Origin: Rhodopseudomonas sp. BAL398
GTDB lineage: Bacteria; Pseudomonadota; Alphaproteobacteria; Rhizobiales; Xanthobacteraceae
Assembly: GCF_033001325.1 (NCBI RefSeq)
Contig: NZ_CP133111.1
Coordinates: 3,736,501 to 3,800,500, forward strand
Length of the DNA: 64,000 nucleotides
Reading direction: 5' to 3'
Shown here: positions 51,801 through 60,007 of the stretch, one piece after another
How the letters are laid out: every line of letters starts with the position of its first letter
Position numbering within the stretch: the stretch's first letter is position 1
Made by a program: the position numbers and the translations under genes
Notes under the pieces: model-generated
Databases searched by the model: none
Told to the model about the DNA's origin: nothing
Seen by the model: only the letters and a program-made list of their open reading frames with translations

Positions 51801-53876
51801 GTCGATCCGTGGAAATGCTCGGGCTGTCTCGAATGCATCGAGGTCTGCGGCCCCGGCGCCTTGGTCGACCGTGAGCAGGACGAGCCGCTATTGGAAACGC
51901 TGCAGACAAGGTTCGAATTTCTCAGCCGGATGCCGAACACGCCGGCGCGGTTCTTCGACGGCGCCACCAGCGCCGGCGGCGAGACCAAGCGGCTGATGCT
52001 CGATCGCGCCAATTACTACGCCACCACCGGCGGCCATGGCGCCTGTCGCGGCTGCGGCGAGGTCACGGCGATCCGCCTCGTCACCTCGACCAACCACGCC
52101 ATCCACGACAAGCGCCGCCGCGACCACACCCGCGAATTGGAGGCGCTGATCGATCAGCTCGCCGCCAAGCGCGACGCGGTAGCGGCCGACACCGAGCGCT
52201 GCGCGCGGATCGATCGCACCCTGAAGACGCTGGAAAAGCGGCTGTATCTCTATGAGAGCGGCCCGACCGGCAACGGCCCGTCCGGCATGGTGATCGCCAA
52301 CGCCACCGGCTGCTCGAGCGTCTATGCTTCGACCTTCCCGTTCAATCCCTACACCGACCCCTGGGTCAACAGCCTGTTCCAGGATGCCCCGGCGATCGCC
52401 AAGGGCCTGTTCGAGGGCCTGACCTCTGCCGCCTCCGACGATTTCCGCGCGTTGCGGATCGCCAGGCTGGAGCTGGCCGATGCCTATGACCCGGCGGTTC
52501 ACGACGAGGTGTTGCGTTACTTCGGCTGGGGCCAGTTTACCCCGCAGGAGCGCGCCTTGCTGCCGACGGTGCTGAGCTTGGGCGGCGACGGCGCCACCTA
52601 TGACATCGGCTTTGGCGCGCTGTCGCGGCTGCTCGCCACCAAGACCCCGGTCAAGGTGGTGGTGCTCAACACCGGCGCCTATTCCAACACCGGCGGCCAG
52701 ACTTCGACCGCCAGCCTCACCGGGCAGGATTCCGACCTGTCGCGCTACGGCGTCGCCAATCACGGCAAGCAGGAATCCCGCAAGGAGCTCGGCCTGATCG
52801 CCGCCTTCCATCCCAATGTGTTCGTGGTGCAGACCGCCACCTCGCTGCAGGGCCACTTCCTCAAGAACGTGATGGAATTCCTCAACGTCACCGATTCGCC
52901 GGCGGTGCTCGACGTCTACACCCCGTGCCAGGCCGAGCACGGCATCGGCGACGCTGTCGCCAACCGCCAGGCCCGCAAGGCGGTGGAGAGCCGGATGAAC
53001 CCGGTGTTCGTCCACGATCCGCGCCGCGGCGCCAATCTGCGCAGCAAATTCTCGCTCGACGGCAACCCCGAGCCGGATCAGGACTGGGCCTCGCAATCGA
53101 TCGAATATGTCGACGACAATGGTGCCACCCAGCTGCTCAAGACCAAGGTGACGCCGGCCGATTTCGCCTTCACCGAGGTCCGCTTCAAGAAGCAGTTCAA
53201 GCGGCTGGCCAAGGATGCCGACGCCGTGCCGGTCGAGGACTATGTCACGCTGAGCGCCGAGCAGCGCGTCGGCAAGACGCCGTTCATCCATGCCACCGAC
53301 GCCGACAAGCACCTGGTGCGCTACGCGGTCGGCGACGGCGTGATCCAGCTGGTCGAAGAGCGGCGGAAATATTGGCGCACGCTGCAATATCTCGCCGGCT
53401 TCGAGGTCCGGCAGATCGACGAGAACCATCGCGTCGAGCTGGAGGCGCTGCTGCAGCGCTACGACGAATCGATCAAGGCGCGCGAAAGCTCGCTGGATTC
53501 GATCGCGCGCGGCATGAGCGAACTCGCCGCCTCGTCCAACGCACCGGCGGCGGGTGGTTTCGCCGGGCTGATGGCGGGGCTCGCCCCGAGCGCAACGGCG
53601 CCGATGGCGGCCGTCAACGCCGCGAAATCGGCCAACGGCGCCGGCGCGATCCCGATCACCATCAACGAGTCGGATCTCGACAAGTGCACCAACTGCAAGA
53701 GCTGCTATCAGGACGTGCCGGAAGTGTTCGAACTCACCAAGATCATGGTCGGCGGCGCCTCCAAGGACGTCGCCCATGTGATCCCCAATGTGTTCAGCAA
53801 GATCAAGATCACGCCTGAACTGACCGCCAAGCTCAACCGCGCGGCGGCCAATTGCGACGCGGAGATCATCCGATGA
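48885..53876 (+). CDS. Pyruvate:ferredoxin (flavodoxin) oxidoreductase-like protein with fused C-terminal ferredoxin domain
   Basis: A 1663-residue NifJ-type 2-oxoacid oxidoreductase; usual single-chain PFORs have about 1170-1200. The N-terminal pyrimidine domain is visible (GYPITPSTEISEIYEAFRSA). Next come the gamma-type domain (FHSIGGYGTIASGKLLTDIL) and two [4Fe-4S] sites (C847/850/853/857 and C978/981/984/988), 120 residues apart instead of about 55. The TPP domain has GACRGCGE (C1054, C1057), ATGCSSVY (C1143) and LGGDGATYDIGFG. About 300 residues of unassigned sequence follow. The end is a ferredoxin-like domain, CTNCKSCYQDVPEVFEL with C1601, C1604, C1607 and C1657. Pyruvate is the likely but unproven substrate. 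The stop overlaps the next start (ATGA). Confidence 0.87.
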   Translation: MNAKYPGLPSVIHGNGAVAQVMGHVCGGVIGYPITPSTEISEIYEAFRSAGGCNVWGKHPFFFEPEGEHSAQSGALGAALTGGKFVSNASSSQGILYGLESHYVTVGKKVGGFVLQVAARVVSKHSLNVMAGHDDVYALLSSGYTILFGANPQEAADLAAISYKVSATSLIPVANAMDGFATSHMLSEALMPEPELLREFLGDPAGRIKCPTVAQEMLFGAKGRVFQLKQYLARHEGDFIACDLTKLKLHLDSHADAIESDNDGALIGATLDYVPEELRGQWKRQWINAPEKGTRQLVPALVDIDNPGLTGGVQNQPDFQAGAVDHRTHFANAVPRFVNEAMAEFSALTGREYRPVMTYMCDDADTVLVGLGSVTDDAEAVATYLRSQGKKVGVVAIKLLQPFPEAELVAALAGKKAVTVLERSEVTALTQFVTQALCKARENADGVRHAGIPPIDKLPKLTTAIFGLGAHDLQPRHLIAAYKNMENPTTNAPFVYLGTQFFTKTPSPRMAVLQDRLKAAYPETQFMALSTEDNPSLLPASAFRIRFHSIGGYGTIASGKLLTDILAGVLELHSKSAPKYGSEKSGSPTNYYITLSPEPIKITNAELEDVEIVISPDHKVFVHTSPLRGLVDGGTFILQSNLPALEVWRELPASARNTIRDKNIRFFVIDAFAVAKQHAPTAELETRMMGIAFIGAVCGHVDRVVADTSQDVILTKIRQQIAKKFGAKGGPVVEGNMAVIREGLEATHQVDYDAPEFRAAEVKPAAKTSHNVSTSAAMCRIAAPASAAGFLDPQYYDDVMAAPFRDGTIADAPVLPGVGLFMPAGSAAMKDKGLFRRNVPEFNPDLCTGCLECALVCPDAAIPNAVHDIHELLTTAIGQLDIAPAQQDALRGQVPALTEAIREIYRSSKENRTLHDVVAQVAATSDTDNATLKRNLSKLAAALQVYPVARTRPFFDAMEKSQPGSGGLYSVSVDPWKCSGCLECIEVCGPGALVDREQDEPLLETLQTRFEFLSRMPNTPARFFDGATSAGGETKRLMLDRANYYATTGGHGACRGCGEVTAIRLVTSTNHAIHDKRRRDHTRELEALIDQLAAKRDAVAADTERCARIDRTLKTLEKRLYLYESGPTGNGPSGMVIANATGCSSVYASTFPFNPYTDPWVNSLFQDAPAIAKGLFEGLTSAASDDFRALRIARLELADAYDPAVHDEVLRYFGWGQFTPQERALLPTVLSLGGDGATYDIGFGALSRLLATKTPVKVVVLNTGAYSNTGGQTSTASLTGQDSDLSRYGVANHGKQESRKELGLIAAFHPNVFVVQTATSLQGHFLKNVMEFLNVTDSPAVLDVYTPCQAEHGIGDAVANRQARKAVESRMNPVFVHDPRRGANLRSKFSLDGNPEPDQDWASQSIEYVDDNGATQLLKTKVTPADFAFTEVRFKKQFKRLAKDADAVPVEDYVTLSAEQRVGKTPFIHATDADKHLVRYAVGDGVIQLVEERRKYWRTLQYLAGFEVRQIDENHRVELEALLQRYDESIKARESSLDSIARGMSELAASSNAPAAGGFAGLMAGLAPSATAPMAAVNAAKSANGAGAIPITINESDLDKCTNCKSCYQDVPEVFELTKIMVGGASKDVAHVIPNVFSKIKITPELTAKLNRAAANCDAEIIR

Positions 53877-56710
53877 GCGGCACCACACCGGTCGCGGTCG
53901 CCGACGAATTGCTGCGCTACCAACAGGCGCGCAGCACGCTGGAAGCCAGCCGCAGCGAGCTCGAGGAGCTGCAGACCTCCGAGGCGGTCGGCGTGTTCCA
54001 GAAACAGGTCGCGCTGCTGCAGAAGCGGCTGCTGAACGATCCGAAATCGCTGCGCGACATCTTCATCGCCGACGGCACCAGTGCGATCGTCTGGGAATTC
54101 CAGCAGGCCGAGCTGGGGCAAGGCTTCACCACGACGCTGTGGGATCTGCTCAAGCGCGACGACGACATGAGCGTGATCCTGCAGCGCTTCGTCTGGGCGC
54201 TGCCGCTGAAATTCAAGCGCAAATTCATCAAGGCGATCGACGTCCATCTGCGCGAGCGCTATCCGATGTTCAAGGACCTGTCGGTCGGCTGGCCGGGCGA
54301 GACCTATATCCCGCCCTATATCCGCCCCGCCGAGCAGCGCGCGCAGGATTTCGAACTCGTCAACCAGGGCTACCTTGGCTATCAGAGCCTGGGCTATTCG
54401 CTGCGCGAATGCGAGCTGTTCGTCTGGCTCGAAGTGCTGCGCGACAAGCAATGCGACGATCGCCCCTGCGAGGTCGGGCTGCTGATCCAGGGCAAGAGCG
54501 AGCCCAAGGGCGGCTGCCCGGTCAAGATCCACATTCCCGAAATGCTGGATCTGCTCGGCACCGGCCGGCATCGCGAGGCGCTGGAGCTGATCGAGAGCTG
54601 CAACCCGCTGCCCAACGTCACCGGTCGGGTCTGTCCGCAGGAATTGCAGTGCCAGGGCGTCTGTACCCATACCAAGCGGCCGATCGAGATCGGCCAGATC
54701 GAATGGTACCTGCCCGAGCACGACAAGGCGGTGAATCCCGGCGCCAACAAGCGCTTCGCCGGCATTGTCAGCCCGTGGGCGGCGGCGGCCAAACCGCCGA
54801 TCGCGGTGGTTGGCTCCGGCCCGGCCGGGCTGATCAACGCCTATCTGCTCGCCGCCGAAGGCTTCCCGGTCACGGTGTTCGAGGCGTTCCACGATCTCGG
54901 CGGCGTGCTGCGCTATGGCATTCCCGAATTCCGATTGCCGAATTCGCTGATCGACGACGTGGTCGAGAAGATCACCCTGCTCGGCGGCCGCTTCGTGCGC
55001 AATTTCGTGGTCGGCAAGACCGCGACGCTGGAAGACCTCAAGGCCGCGGGGTTCTGGAAAGTGTTTCTCGGCACCGGCGCCGGGCTGCCGACCTTCATGA
55101 ACGTGCCGGGCGAGCATCTCTTGGGCGTGATGTCAGCCAATGAGTTTCTCACCCGCGTCAATCTGATGCGCGGGCTGGATGACCGCTACGAGACGCCGCT
55201 GCCCGAGGTGAAGGGCAAGCAGGTATTCGTGATCGGCGGCGGCAACACCGCGATGGACGCCGCGCGCACCGCCAAGCGGCTCGGCGGCCACGTCACCATC
55301 GTCTATCGCCGCACCCAGAAGGAAATGCCGGCCCGCGTCGAGGAATTGCACCACGCGCTGGAGGAAGGCATCGCTCTGGCGGTGCTGCGAAGCCCGAGCG
55401 AATTTTTGGGAGACGGCAAGACCAATTTCGTCACTTACGCGGTGCTCGACGTCAATGAACTCGGCGAGCCGGACAAGAGCGGCCGGCGCAGCCCGAAGCC
55501 GACCGGCAAGGTCGAGCGGCTGCCGGTCGACCTCGTCATCATGGCGCTCGGCAACACCGCCAATCCGATCATGAAGGACGCCGAGCCGACGCTGAAGACC
55601 AATAAATGGGGCACGATCGAGATAGAGCGCGGCTCGCAGCAGACCTCGATCCCCGACGTCTATACCGGCGGCGACGCCGCGCGCGGTGGCTCCACGGCGA
55701 TCCGCGCCGCCGGCGACGGCCAGGCCGCCGCCCGGGAAATCGTCGGCGAGATTCCGTTCTCGGCCGCCGAGATCACCGCGATGGTCGCCAAGGCCGCGCG
55801 CTACACCGAGCTCGGGCAATTGAAGCCGACCATCGTCGACAAGATCGAACTGGCCGGCGGCATCGTCGAATTCGTGGTGCGCGCCCCGATGGTGGCGAAG
55901 GCCGCGAGGCCAGGACAATTCGTCCGCGTGCTGCCCTGGGACAAGGGCGAGCTGATCCCGCTGACGCTGGCGGATTGGGACGCCGAGAAAGGCACCATCG
56001 ATCTGGTGGTGCAGGGCATGGGCACCTCGTCGCTGGAGATCAACCGGATGGCGATCGGCGATGCCTTCTCCGGCATCGCCGGCCCCTTGGGTCGCGCCTC
56101 CGAGTTGCATCGCTATGAGGGCAACCAGACCGTGGTGTTCTGCGCCGGCGGCGTCGGCCTGCCGCCGGTCTATCCGATCATGCGGGCGCATCTGGAGATG
56201 GGCAATCACGTCACCCTGATCTCGGGCTTCCGCGCCGTCGACTTCCTGTTCTGGACCGGCGCCGATGAGCGCGTCGGCCTGTTGCAGAAACAATTCGGCG
56301 ACCAGCTCGACGTGATCTACACCACCAATGACGGCTCGTTCGGCGTCAAAGGTTTTGTCACCGGCCCGCTGGAACAGATGATGAAGGCCAATCAGCAGGG
56401 CGAAGGCCGCGCCATCGCCGAAGTGATCGCGATCGGCCCGCCCTTGATGATGCGCGCGGTCAGTGATTTGACGAAGCCTTACGGCGTGAAGACCGTGGCC
56501 AGTCTGAACTCAATCATGGTGGACGCCACCGGCATGTGCGGCGCCTGCATGGTGCCGGTGACGATCGACGGCAAGATGGTGCGCAAACACGCCTGCATCG
56601 ACGGCCCCGAACTCGACGCCCACAGCATCGACTGGGACAAATTCCTGCCCCGCTTCAACCATTTCAAGGCGCAGGAGCTGGAGAGCAAGATCAAGCACGG
56701 CTTTGCGTGA
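53873..56710 (+). CDS. Single-chain NfnB-NfnA-like flavoprotein (NAD(P)H/ferredoxin oxidoreductase)
   Basis: A 945-residue fusion. The first 200 residues or so are charged, helical and unassigned. Residues about 225-640 match GltD/NfnB: cysteines in SCNPLPNVTGRVCPQE and LQCQGVC, FAD site VVGSGPAGLINAYLLAAEGF, NAD(P) site VFVIGGGNTAMDAARTAKRL. Residues about 650-940 match NfnA/ferredoxin-NADP reductase: ARPGQFVRV, CAGGVGLPPVYPI, and a [2Fe-2S] motif with C889, C892 and C908 (TGMCGACMV and ACIDGPELD). In known systems NfnA and NfnB are separate subunits that bifurcate electrons between ferredoxin and NAD. ATGA overlap with the PFOR-like gene indicates coupled function. Bifurcation is inferred. 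Confidence 0.85.
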   Translation: MSGTTPVAVADELLRYQQARSTLEASRSELEELQTSEAVGVFQKQVALLQKRLLNDPKSLRDIFIADGTSAIVWEFQQAELGQGFTTTLWDLLKRDDDMSVILQRFVWALPLKFKRKFIKAIDVHLRERYPMFKDLSVGWPGETYIPPYIRPAEQRAQDFELVNQGYLGYQSLGYSLRECELFVWLEVLRDKQCDDRPCEVGLLIQGKSEPKGGCPVKIHIPEMLDLLGTGRHREALELIESCNPLPNVTGRVCPQELQCQGVCTHTKRPIEIGQIEWYLPEHDKAVNPGANKRFAGIVSPWAAAAKPPIAVVGSGPAGLINAYLLAAEGFPVTVFEAFHDLGGVLRYGIPEFRLPNSLIDDVVEKITLLGGRFVRNFVVGKTATLEDLKAAGFWKVFLGTGAGLPTFMNVPGEHLLGVMSANEFLTRVNLMRGLDDRYETPLPEVKGKQVFVIGGGNTAMDAARTAKRLGGHVTIVYRRTQKEMPARVEELHHALEEGIALAVLRSPSEFLGDGKTNFVTYAVLDVNELGEPDKSGRRSPKPTGKVERLPVDLVIMALGNTANPIMKDAEPTLKTNKWGTIEIERGSQQTSIPDVYTGGDAARGGSTAIRAAGDGQAAAREIVGEIPFSAAEITAMVAKAARYTELGQLKPTIVDKIELAGGIVEFVVRAPMVAKAARPGQFVRVLPWDKGELIPLTLADWDAEKGTIDLVVQGMGTSSLEINRMAIGDAFSGIAGPLGRASELHRYEGNQTVVFCAGGVGLPPVYPIMRAHLEMGNHVTLISGFRAVDFLFWTGADERVGLLQKQFGDQLDVIYTTNDGSFGVKGFVTGPLEQMMKANQQGEGRAIAEVIAIGPPLMMRAVSDLTKPYGVKTVASLNSIMVDATGMCGACMVPVTIDGKMVRKHACIDGPELDAHSIDWDKFLPRFNHFKAQELESKIKHGFA

Positions 56711-56777
56711 GCGAGAACCAAACCTGACCGCCTATCCGGGCGTGCGCGTTTCACCCAATGGCAGCCGCGACTCCCAA

Positions 56778-56914
56778 CCCTCCCCCTTGCGGGGAGGGTG
56801 GATCGCCGCAGGCGAGCCGGGTGGGGGTAGCGGCGAGCACCGAGTCCGTGGCTCCCCCCACCCGACCCGGCTTCGCTGCGCTCGCCGGGCCACCCTCCCC
56901 GCAAGGGGGAGGGA
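56778..56914. repeat. GC-rich palindromic repeat, type C
   Basis: Ends CCCTCCCCCTTGCGGGGAGG and CCTCCCCGCAAGGGGGAGGG, with GGTGGGGGTAGC and CCCCCCACCCGACCCGG inside. It is placed after the PFOR-Nfn operon and before the convergent alcohol dehydrogenase gene, where it could serve as a two-way transcription end. Confidence 0.92.
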
Positions 56915-56954
56915 AAGAGCGTCAGCCGCTAAGCTCGGTGTTCCGCGCTGCCCG

Positions 56955-58028
56955 CTACGGCGTGATCGCGATTTTCAGCACGCCGTCGCGCTGGTGGCCG
57001 AACAGATCATAGGCCGCCTCGATGTCGTCGAGCTTGAAGCGATGCGTCACCAGCGGGGTGAGGTCGATCCGGCCGGAATCGATCACCGTCATCAGCCGCC
57101 GCATCCGCTCCTTGCCGCCGGGGCACAGCGTGGTGACGATCGTGGTATCGGCCAGACCGGCGCCGAACGGCCCGAGCGGAATCGACAGATCCGACGAATA
57201 GACCCCGAGGCTGGACAACCGCCCGCCCGGCCGCAGCACCCGCAGCGCCGCCTCGAACGTCGCTTGCGTGCCCAGCGCCTCGATCGCGACGTCGACGCCG
57301 CGGCCATCGGTCAGCCGCATGATTTCGTCGACCGGATCGGCGGTGTTGAAGTTCACGCAATGATCGGCGCCGAGCTGGCGCGACACCGCCATCCGTTCCG
57401 GCAACCCGTCGACGGTGATGATGGTGGTGGCGCCGGATAGTTTGGCGCCGGCGGTGGCGCACAGCCCGATCGGGCCCTGTGCGAAAATCGCCACGGCGTC
57501 GCCGATCCGGATCTTGCCGCTTTCGGCGCCGCCAAATCCGGTCGACATGATGTCCGGACACATCAGCACCTGCTCGTCGGTGAGGCCATCGGGCACCGGC
57601 GCCAGATTGGCCATCGCGTCCGGCACCAGCACATACTCGGCCTGGCAGCCGTCGATCGTATTGCCGAATTTCCAGCCGCCCAGCGCCTTGAAGCCGTGTT
57701 TGGTGCCGGCGCCGTCCTGGCTGAGACAACCGCACAGGCAGGCATTGCTGTGGCCGCTCGGCGTGATCGCGCCGGCGATCACCCGTTGACCTTCCTGATA
57801 GCCCTGCACGGCGGAGCCGAGCTTCTCGATCACGCCGACCGGTTCGTGGCCGATGGTCAGGCCACGCGCGACCGGATATTCGCCCTTCAGGATATGGATG
57901 TCGGTGCCGCAGATCGTCGTGGTGGTGATCTTCACCAGCGCGTCGAGCGGACCGATATCCGGGATCGGCTTGTCGTCCAACACGATCCGGCCAGGCTCGA
58001 CAAAGACCGCGGCTTTCATCTTGCTCAT
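56955..58028 (-). CDS. Zinc-containing alcohol dehydrogenase, secondary alcohol dehydrogenase type
   Basis: A 357-residue medium-chain dehydrogenase. The catalytic zinc ligands are the cysteine in TTICGTDIHILKGE and GHEPVGVIEKLG. A cysteine-rich stretch (HSNACLCGCLSQDG) occupies the place of the structural zinc loop but lacks the usual four-cysteine spacing, as in bacterial isopropanol-type enzymes. The NAD(P) fold is AIFAQGPIGLCATAGAKLSG, followed by the acidic VDGLPERM. The ribosome-binding site AGGAGGA supports ATG 58028; the longer frame covers antisense of the kinase gene. It could oxidise or reduce small alcohols or carbonyls. It is divergent from the pfkB-type gene. Confidence 0.9.
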   Translation of the reverse strand: MSKMKAAVFVEPGRIVLDDKPIPDIGPLDALVKITTTTICGTDIHILKGEYPVARGLTIGHEPVGVIEKLGSAVQGYQEGQRVIAGAITPSGHSNACLCGCLSQDGAGTKHGFKALGGWKFGNTIDGCQAEYVLVPDAMANLAPVPDGLTDEQVLMCPDIMSTGFGGAESGKIRIGDAVAIFAQGPIGLCATAGAKLSGATTIITVDGLPERMAVSRQLGADHCVNFNTADPVDEIMRLTDGRGVDVAIEALGTQATFEAALRVLRPGGRLSSLGVYSSDLSIPLGPFGAGLADTTIVTTLCPGGKERMRRLMTVIDSGRIDLTPLVTHRFKLDDIEAAYDLFGHQRDGVLKIAITP

Positions 58029-58133
58029 CGGCGTCCTCCTACTGTTCAAGCTCGCCGAACTATCTAGGTGAGCGTGGTGGATTGACCACGGCCGCGCCGA
58101 TAGAATAATGCCGATCCGCAGCGGAAATTTCAT

Positions 58134-59072
58134 TTGCCCCATATCGTTACCGTTACGCCGAGTCCGGCGATCGACGCCTCGAGCTCGGTGGAGCAGCTGG
58201 CGCCATTCTCCAAGCTGCGCTGCGGGCCACTGATCCGCCATCCGGGCGGCGGCGGTATCAATGTGGCGCGGGTGATCCGGCGGCTCGGCGGCGACGTGCT
58301 GGCGATCTATCCGACCGGCGGGATGACCGGCGATCTGCTGCATGATCTGATCCGGCGCGAAGGCATTCAGAGCCTGGAGATTCCGATCGCGGCCGAGACC
58401 CGCGAGAATTTCACGGTGTTTGAGATCAGCACAAGGCGGCAATTCCGCTTCGTGGTGCCCGGCGCCGAATTGACCGAAGCGGAATGGACCCAGCTGATCC
58501 CGGCGGCCTCGGCGCGGCCGGCGCCCGCCTTCATCATCGCCAGCGGCAGCCTGCCGCCCGGTGTGCCGCATGATTTCTTCGCGCAGCTGGCGCGCGCCGG
58601 CAAAGCGCAGGGCAGCAAGGTCATCGTCGACAGTTCGGGCGTGCCGCTGACCGCCGCGCTCGACCAAGGGGTCTATCTGATCAAGCCCAGCCTGAGCGAA
58701 TTCCAGCATCTGACCGGGGTGACATCGGATGATCAAGGCGCGCTGATCGCGGCGGGGCGCGATCTGATCGACCAGGGCCGTGTCGAGATGGTGGCGCTCA
58801 GCATGGGGCCGAACGGCGCGCTGCTGATCACGCGCGACTATGCGTTGCGCGCCGAAGCCCTGCCGATCGCCGCCGAAAGCGTGGTCGGCGCCGGCGACAG
58901 CTTTCTCGGCGCGCTGATCTGGAGCCTGACATGCCGCGACGATCTCGAAACCGCGCTGCGCTATGGCATCGCGGCGGGCTCGGCGGCGCTGCTCAATCCC
59001 GGTACCGAATTGTCACGGCTCGATGATGTCCAGCGATTCTTCGCGCAGACCAGCGTGCGGCGGATCGGTTAG
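58134..59072 (+). CDS. PfkB-family sugar kinase, 1-phosphofructokinase/6-phosphofructokinase II type
   Basis: A 312-residue ribokinase-fold enzyme. The first substrate motif reads VTPSPAIDASSSVEQL; GGGGINVARVIRRLGG is the PfkB signature 1. The C-terminal signature 2, VVGAGDSFLGALIWSL, contains the catalytic aspartate. The N-terminal TPSPAID pattern fits E. coli PfkB and tagatose/fructose phosphate kinases. It starts with TTG (GCGGAAATTTCA before it); no in-frame ATG suits the family start. It is divergent from the alcohol dehydrogenase gene across 105 bp. Confidence 0.88.
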   Translation: MPHIVTVTPSPAIDASSSVEQLAPFSKLRCGPLIRHPGGGGINVARVIRRLGGDVLAIYPTGGMTGDLLHDLIRREGIQSLEIPIAAETRENFTVFEISTRRQFRFVVPGAELTEAEWTQLIPAASARPAPAFIIASGSLPPGVPHDFFAQLARAGKAQGSKVIVDSSGVPLTAALDQGVYLIKPSLSEFQHLTGVTSDDQGALIAAGRDLIDQGRVEMVALSMGPNGALLITRDYALRAEALPIAAESVVGAGDSFLGALIWSLTCRDDLETALRYGIAAGSAALLNPGTELSRLDDVQRFFAQTSVRRIG

Positions 59073-59091
59073 AGCGCAGGATGTCCACATG

Positions 59092-59238
59092 CGTCATTCC
59101 GGGATGCGCTGCTCTTGCAGCGCAGGCCCGGAATCCATACGCCGCAGCAGCGCGTTATGGCAATGCACGCAACTCAGGCCAGGGGCTATGGATTCCGGGC
59201 TCGCTCGCAGCTATCGCTGCTCGCGCCCCGCAATGACA
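59092..59238. repeat. Palindromic repeat related to the 32.4-33.1 kb array
   Basis: Starts GCGTCATTCCGGGATGCGCT and ends CTCGCGCCCCGCAATGAC, with GGCCCGGAATCCATACGCC and GGCTATGGATTCCGGGC in between. The ends match the unit of the array at 32388-33060; the centre is different. It lies between the pfkB-type gene and the convergent membrane protein gene. Confidence 0.85.
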
Positions 59239-59264
59239 GCGTTGAATGCAGTGCCCGGCGCCAG

Positions 59265-59858
59265 TCACCCCGCGCCGTCGATCTTCAAGCCGTCTTTCAG
59301 CTCGTCGATCTTGCCGCGAAACGCCTCGGCGTCGCCGAAATCGGCAAAGCCCTGATAATGCGGATGCGGGCCAAGCACGCGGCGGGCGTGCTTGATCGGG
59401 CACCAATAGGCTTCGGTGCGCGCCGCCACTTCCCGCGCGAAGGCAATCGCCCCATTGCCATAGGAGCAATAGGCGCAATTGATCTTTTCCAAGAGATTGA
59501 GATAGGCCAGATGGTGGCGGTCGAACACCAGATAGTCACGGCGGCGCACTTTGGGGATCTTGTAGACCGGAAAACAGATCGCCTGATAGGCCATCACGAA
59601 CAGGTCGAGCAGCACGAAAGGGATGATCAGCGAATAGATCACCGGCGCGGTGATCACGATCCACGGATTGGCGTTGCGGATATATTGCGACAGCCGCACC
59701 TTGATGGCGCGCTGAAACCGGAGCACGTCCTCCTCGAAGATGATTCTGCGGTTTTCCAGACGATAGCGCAGCGCCTCGCGCTGCCGCACGATCTCGGTCT
59801 CGATCTGGCCTTCGACCTCGCGCAGCCTCTCCATCAATTCGTCGAGCCGCGTGGCCAT
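59265..59858 (-). CDS. Hypothetical membrane protein with cysteine motif
   Basis: A 197-residue protein. The N-terminal 65 residues are a highly charged coiled-coil candidate (LDELMERLREVEGQIETEIV and onward). One or two membrane spans follow (PWIVITAPVIYSLIIPFVLL, DLFVMAYQAICFPVY). The C-terminal soluble part holds FDRHHLAYLNLLEKINCAYC, SYGNGAIAFAREVAARTEAY and WCPIKHARRVLG, whose Cys, His and aromatic residues look conserved and could bind metal or haem. The family is not recognised. It is divergent from polA with a 149-bp gap. Confidence 0.7.
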   Translation of the reverse strand: MATRLDELMERLREVEGQIETEIVRQREALRYRLENRRIIFEEDVLRFQRAIKVRLSQYIRNANPWIVITAPVIYSLIIPFVLLDLFVMAYQAICFPVYKIPKVRRRDYLVFDRHHLAYLNLLEKINCAYCSYGNGAIAFAREVAARTEAYWCPIKHARRVLGPHPHYQGFADFGDAEAFRGKIDELKDGLKIDGAG

Positions 59859-60007
59859 CGCTGTATCCTTCCGGGGTGAGATGCGGTCACCGGCGCACGG
59901 AACCGGAACGGACGCAACCCGTTGGGGCGCCGGTCAGCGGAAAATAATCGCGCTGTGTCGGCTTCCGGACGACTGTCATTGGCCGCAAAAACCCTTAAGT
60001 TGCGGCC

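Noticed and set aside
51888-53888. Minus-strand open frame of about 666 codons opposite the PFOR-like gene
   Set aside because: The plus-strand reading has intact cluster and TPP motifs; the opposite frame is a typical high-GC shadow.
48885-56710. Assignment as part of a nitrogen-fixation (nif) gene cluster
   Set aside because: No nitrogenase, nifA, fix or cofactor genes are in the window and no NifA/sigma-54 site was found; a link to nitrogenase remains only a possibility.
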